Part shown: positions 15,002 through 18,378 of the stretch, piece after piece
How positions within the stretch are numbered: position 1 is the first letter of the stretch
How the letters are laid out: every line of letters begins with the position of its first letter
Source: GCA-2686265 sp036010965
GTDB taxonomy: Bacteria; Planctomycetota; UBA1135; GCA-002686595
Reading direction: 5' to 3'
Length of the DNA: 18,378 bases
NCBI GenBank assembly: GCA_036010965.1
Contig: DASCMO010000031.1
Span: 1-18,378, forward strand
Made by a program: the position numbers and the translations under genes
Notes under the pieces: generated by a model
What the model was told of the DNA's origin: nothing
The model's database searches: none
Seen by the model: the letters and a program-made list of their open reading frames with translations, nothing else

Positions 15002-16695
15002 AGGTAGACCTTGATGGAGAGCGGCTCGTCGAGAGCGCGAGCGAACTCGACGCTCCCCAGCACGCGGTGGGGCCACTTGAGATTAGCCACCAGCCGCCGC
15101 TGGTAGTCACGGATGAAGGCGCGCGCCTGCCGACCGCGCAGGTCCGGCGGTTCACAACACAGGATCACGTCGAACTCCGCGGCCCAGGCCGCGAGTCGCT
15201 CATCATCCCAGCCGGGGTCGACGCCCTCGAAGGTCACGTCCATCGGCCGGTGCGCGTCGCGCAGCAGGCGCTCCGGCGTTCCCCCGCGCTCGAGCAGCGC
15301 GATGTGGATCGCTGCCGGCGAGTACTCCGACGAGAGCCCCAGCCAGCCGACGCGCTCATCGGGGCGCACTCCCTGGGCCACGAGATCCGAGAGCGCGGCG
15401 TGTTCCGCGCGCTTCAGGCCCGCCGTGGGCAAGGGACGGCGAGCCGAGAGGTCTCGCCAGCCGCGAAAGGTCTCGAGTTGCAGGGCGCGCACCTCGGGCC
15501 GCTTCGACGCCAGGCCCACGATCTGGGAGAGGCGCCGGGCGTCGTGGTCGGGGTTCGAGAAAACGGCGGCGCCCAGGGCCGTCAGGCAAGCGGCGCGCCA
15601 CCAGGTCTGCGCGGGGAGCAGGCGCGCCAGCCCCAACCCAGCTAGAGCCCACAGGGCCGGCCCGGCGGGGATCAGGAAGCGATCGAGGTGGAAGGGGTGC
15701 AACCACAACGGCACCGTCATCGCCGCCAGGCAGAGCCACAGGACGCGCAGCTCGGGCCGCAGGATCCCGCGTAGGGCGCTGCACAGGCCCGCGATCTGCA
15801 CGGCCAGCAAACGCGCGCTGAAAGAGAAGAAGCAGGCCCAGTGCAGGATCCGCACGCCCGCGGGAGTGGTCGGCAGCTCTAGGTTGCCTCCCAGGAACGA
15901 GCTCAGAGCGGCGCGGTGGCGTGCGGCGGTCTCGGCGCCCTCGGGCAGGGGCAGGAGAAACCACCAGGCGAAGGTCAGAGCGGGCACCGTGGCCAGCCAC
16001 GCGCTCGCCTGCAGCCAGGGGCCGAGGCGTCGAGCGCGCAGTGCCGACGCCCCATCCCAGGCCCAGGCCGCCGCGCAGCCGGCACCGAGCATCAGGCCGT
16101 AGTTGAACTTGGTGAAGAAGGCCAGGGCCAGCCACGCACCGGCGGCCAGCTCGCGGCCCGGGCTACCGTCGCGCCGCACCCAGGCGCGCAGGGCCCACAC
16201 GCAGGCGGCCGCGAAGGGCACCTCGAGAAAGAGCGTCCCCGAGTAGGCCAATGGCAGGGGCGAGAGGGCGCCCAGGCCCAGGGCCAGCCAGGGCGCCATG
16301 TCATCGCCGCGGCGCGCGGGTGTGGTGCGGCGGCGGCGCTCGACGACCTCGCGCACGAGCTGAAAGAGGCCCAGCAGGGCGAAGCACCAGATCCAGGTGC
16401 CGGCGACGCGGCAGGCGAACTCCGAGATATCGCACACCGCCTGCACGACGGCCAGACAGAGCGGCCATACGAAGGGGTACTGGTTGCAGCCGTGGATCGC
16501 GTCGGAGACGGAAGCCCAGTCGCCCGCGGCGCTGCCGAGCAGCATGCGCACGGCGGGCAGCCCGGAGTGCATCGACTCGTCCCAGCCCCAGGCGCTGACG
16601 TCCCGCATCGGGATCGTCCAGAACAACCCGAGCAGGCAGACCGCCACGACGGCCCGCAGGGTCTGCGCGCCGCCCGCTTCCTTCACACCCGCCAT
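14980..16695 (-). CDS. Polytopic membrane protein, probable GT-C type glycosyltransferase
   Basis: The 571-residue protein has a hydrophobic first two-thirds with roughly ten membrane segments (for example about 14-30, 76-92, 101-116, 132-150, 182-220 and 231-252). A C-terminal soluble domain follows from about residue 390. After the first helix comes AWGWDESMHSG, with an Asp-Glu pair at 39-40 at the start of the first periplasmic loop. This is the layout of GT-C enzymes such as the ArnT/PMT family, which transfer sugars from lipid-linked donors. No further catalytic motif can be assigned, so donor and acceptor are unknown. It overlaps mutS2 by 22 nt. TAGAAT lies 9 nt before the ATG and there is no Shine-Dalgarno sequence, so a leaderless transcript is possible. 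Confidence 0.7.
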
Positions 16696-16704
16696 CGAGC
16701 CCGG

Positions 16705-16710
16705 ATTCTA
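16705..16710 (-). promoter_or_regulatory. Candidate -10 element of a leaderless membrane-protein transcript
   Basis: TAGAAT on the minus strand ends 9 nt before the ATG at 16695. The best -35 at the right distance, TAGGCG, is weak. The position relative to the start codon resembles leaderless promoters. Confidence 0.35.
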
Positions 16711-16783
16711 GGCCTCCTCTGCGGGCACGCCTAGCGGCGCCTCGAACGACGGTCAGCGAGTGACCGCGCTGGCCGATTGCGCG

Positions 16784-16811
16784 TTGTGAGGCGGCGGATG
16801 AGGGCTAGACT
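16784..16811 (+). promoter_or_regulatory. Candidate promoter for the PLP-enzyme gene
   Basis: TTGTGA (16784-16789), a 16-nt spacer and TAGACT (16806-16811) form a moderate sigma-70-like pair. The expected start is near 16818, giving a leader of about 39 nt. It lies in the 161-nt divergent region shared with the membrane-protein gene. Confidence 0.4.
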
Positions 16812-16856
16812 CGGTCGCGGACGACCTCCCAGACGAGTATTGGACCCCCAGAGACC

Positions 16857-18053
16857 ATGAGAATTCGCAACGACCACGGCCGCTTCGAGACGCGCGCAAT
16901 CCACGCCGGGCAGGAATCGGATCCCCGCAACGGCGCCGTGATGCCGCCGGTGTACCTGACGACGACCTACGAACAGGACGCGCCGGCCGAGCCGCGCGAG
17001 GGCTACGAGTACTCGCGCACGACCAATCCGACGCGCCTGTGCCTGGAGGAGAACGTCGCCTCCCTGGAGGGCGGGGGCTGGGGACTGTGCTTCTCCTCGG
17101 GGATGGCTGCCACCAACGCCCTGCTCGACAAGCTCGTCCCCGGCGACCACGTGGTCTGCGGCAACGACCTCTACGGCGGGACCTACCGCATCTTCCGCAG
17201 TGTCTTCGAGCGCTACGGGATCGGCTTCACGCCGGTGGACGCAGCCGACCCCGACAGCCTGCGCGCAGCGATGGAGGAGCGCACCCGCTTCGTCTTCGTC
17301 GAATCCCCGACCAACCCCCTGCTTCACCTGTGCGACATCGCCACCATGGCCGAGATCGCCCACGCGGGAGGGGCTCTCGCGGTCGTGGACAACACCTTCG
17401 CCACGCCCTACCTGCAACGCCCCCTCGAGCTGGGCGCAGACGTCGTGGTGCACTCGATGAGCAAGTACCTCGGCGGACACTCGGATGTCATCGCGGGCGC
17501 CCTGGTCGGGAAGGACGAGGCCCTGCGCGAGGAGTTCGCCTTCTTCCAGAACAGCGTCGGCGGCTGCCTCGAGGCCCTCTCAAGCTTCCTCGTGCTGCGC
17601 GGCATCAAGACCCTGCCGGTGCGCATGGACCGCCACTGCGCCAACGCGCGGGCGGTGGCCGAGTTTCTCGAGGCACAGCCCGCGGTCGAGCGTGTGATCT
17701 ACCCCGGCCTCGCCAGCCACCCCCAGCACGAACTGGCGGCGCGCCAGATGTCGGACTTCGGCGGCATGCTCTCTTTCGAGCTCACGGGCGGGATCGAGGC
17801 GGCCAACGCCTTCGCCATGGCGACGCGGGTCTTCACCCTGGCCGAATCTCTGGGCGGCGTCGAATCCCTGGTCGAGGTGCCCACGAGCATGACCCACGCC
17901 GCCATCCCGGCCGCCGAACGACACGCCGCCGGGCTGGCGGACGGACTGGTGCGCCTGTCGGTCGGCATCGAACACGTGGACGATCTGCTCGAGGACGTGA
18001 CGCGCGCCCTGGCCTCCGCGGATGGCCGGCGGTCGGCCCAGGAAGCGGGCTAG
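16857..18053 (+). CDS. Cystathionine gamma-synthase/lyase family PLP enzyme
   Basis: The 398-residue product is a Cys/Met-metabolism PLP-dependent enzyme (MetB/MccB/CTH family) of the trans-sulfuration route between cysteine and homocysteine. It starts with ETRAIHAGQESDPRNGAVMPPVY. Other landmarks are the phosphate-binding YEYSRTTNPTR at about 50-60, FSSGMAATNALL at about 79-90, the cofactor Asp in VVDNTFATPYLQ (D178) and the Schiff-base lysine K203 in SMSKYLGGHSD. The substrate-pocket segment SLGGVESLVEVPTSMTHA is also present. Length and motifs are complete. Synthase, beta-lyase and gamma-lyase members cannot be separated reliably by eye, so no gene symbol is given. No strong Shine-Dalgarno sequence is seen. 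It is the only plus-strand gene here, and its stop overlaps that of the converging gene. Confidence 0.93.
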   Translation: MRIRNDHGRFETRAIHAGQESDPRNGAVMPPVYLTTTYEQDAPAEPREGYEYSRTTNPTRLCLEENVASLEGGGWGLCFSSGMAATNALLDKLVPGDHVVCGNDLYGGTYRIFRSVFERYGIGFTPVDAADPDSLRAAMEERTRFVFVESPTNPLLHLCDIATMAEIAHAGGALAVVDNTFATPYLQRPLELGADVVVHSMSKYLGGHSDVIAGALVGKDEALREEFAFFQNSVGGCLEALSSFLVLRGIKTLPVRMDRHCANARAVAEFLEAQPAVERVIYPGLASHPQHELAARQMSDFGGMLSFELTGGIEAANAFAMATRVFTLAESLGGVESLVEVPTSMTHAAIPAAERHAAGLADGLVRLSVGIEHVDDLLEDVTRALASADGRRSAQEAG

Positions 18054-18378
18054 AAGGGTGAGGGCGGCGTCGAGCCCGACAACGGCCCTTCGCCTGACTC
18101 AGCGGCGGGGGCCGGCGCGGGGGTAGGCGCGGATGCGGGTGCGGGAATCGCCGCGCGACTCCCGTCCACCGCCCCATCGCCCACCGCTCGCGCGCTGTCC
18201 CCTCGCATCGGGGCCGCTCGCTCCCCGGCCACGCGCTCACGCATCAGACGCCCGACCTTGAACTTGACCACGCGCTTGGCCTCCACATCGACCTTCTCGA
18301 GGGTGCGCGGGTTCTGGGCCCGGCGCGCCGAGCGCCGGCGCACCTCGAACACCCCGAACTCGCGGAACTCGAGGCGGT
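18050..18378 (-). CDS. HU/IHF-family DNA-binding protein with a Pro/Ala-rich tail, partial
   Basis: The gene enters from the right edge, so its start is missing. The visible part begins RLEFREFGVFEVRRRSARRAQNPRT, then EKVDVEAKRVVKFKVGRLMRERV. This is the beta-arm and C-terminal half of an HU/IHF fold (compare the family pattern GFG.F..R.R.AR.GRNP.TGE). After about residue 60 of the visible part, a non-conserved tail of roughly 50 residues rich in Ala, Pro, Ser and Gly follows (APASAPTPAPAPAAES). Such tails are absent from classical HU. The TAG stop shares CTAG with the stop of the plus-strand gene, a 4-nt convergent overlap. Which of HU, IHF-alpha or IHF-beta it is closest to cannot be told. 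Confidence 0.85.
   Translation of the reverse strand, partial: RLEFREFGVFEVRRRSARRAQNPRTLEKVDVEAKRVVKFKVGRLMRERVAGERAAPMRGDSARAVGDGAVDGSRAAIPAPASAPTPAPAPAAESGEGPLSGSTPPSPF

Noticed and set aside
15002..15076. Extended MutS2 start at GTG 15076
   Set aside because: It would add 25 Arg-rich residues not expected for the family and overlap the upstream gene by 97 nt; TTG 15001 fits the fold start better, though this is not certain.

Overview
The window is GC-rich bacterial chromosome, densely packed, and almost all of it is read on the minus strand. Going down the minus strand from about 11.25 kb to 1 bp, it holds one large translation/transcription cluster: a candidate promoter, then tRNA-Thr(UGU), tRNA-Tyr(GUA), tRNA-Gly(UCC), tRNA-Thr(GGU), tuf, rpmG, secE, nusG, rplK, rplA, rplJ, rplL, rpoB and the first 260 codons of rpoC. 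The order of the four tRNAs followed by tuf is the same as thrU-tyrU-glyT-thrT-tufB of Escherichia coli. Here that block leads directly into secE-nusG-rplKAJL-rpoBC.

The source is probably a planctomycete-like bacterium. This is inferred from RpoB length (1243 aa), RpoC wording near the zinc ribbon (IWFFKAMPSRLG), high GC, irregular Shine-Dalgarno use and alanine/proline/acidic tails on conserved proteins. It is not proven; a 16S gene or a protein tree would settle it. No sign of recent transfer, insertion sequence, phage or CRISPR array was seen.

Upstream of the tRNA block, also on the minus strand, lies a smaller gene set: a polytopic membrane protein resembling GT-C glycosyltransferases, a MutS2 homologue overlapping it and lacking the C-terminal Smr domain, a single-domain response regulator, and aroC (chorismate synthase), whose start overlaps the regulator's stop by 4 nt. 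On the plus strand is one PLP enzyme of the cystathionine gamma-synthase/lyase family. It ends in a 4-nt convergent overlap with a partial HU/IHF-type DNA-binding protein that runs off the right edge.

Most genes are housekeeping. The less ordinary signals are in the details: an 81-residue repetitive acidic tail on ribosomal protein L10; an 11-bp inverted repeat joining the rpoB stop to the rpoC start; short tandem repeats (periods 14, 15, 15 and 21 bp) in several spacers of the tRNA-tuf-rpmG segment; the absence of Shine-Dalgarno sequences from tuf, rpmG, rpoB and rpoC while the tightly packed ribosomal genes have them; the Smr-less MutS2; and two candidate leaderless starts. I did not find a clear previously undescribed multi-gene system.
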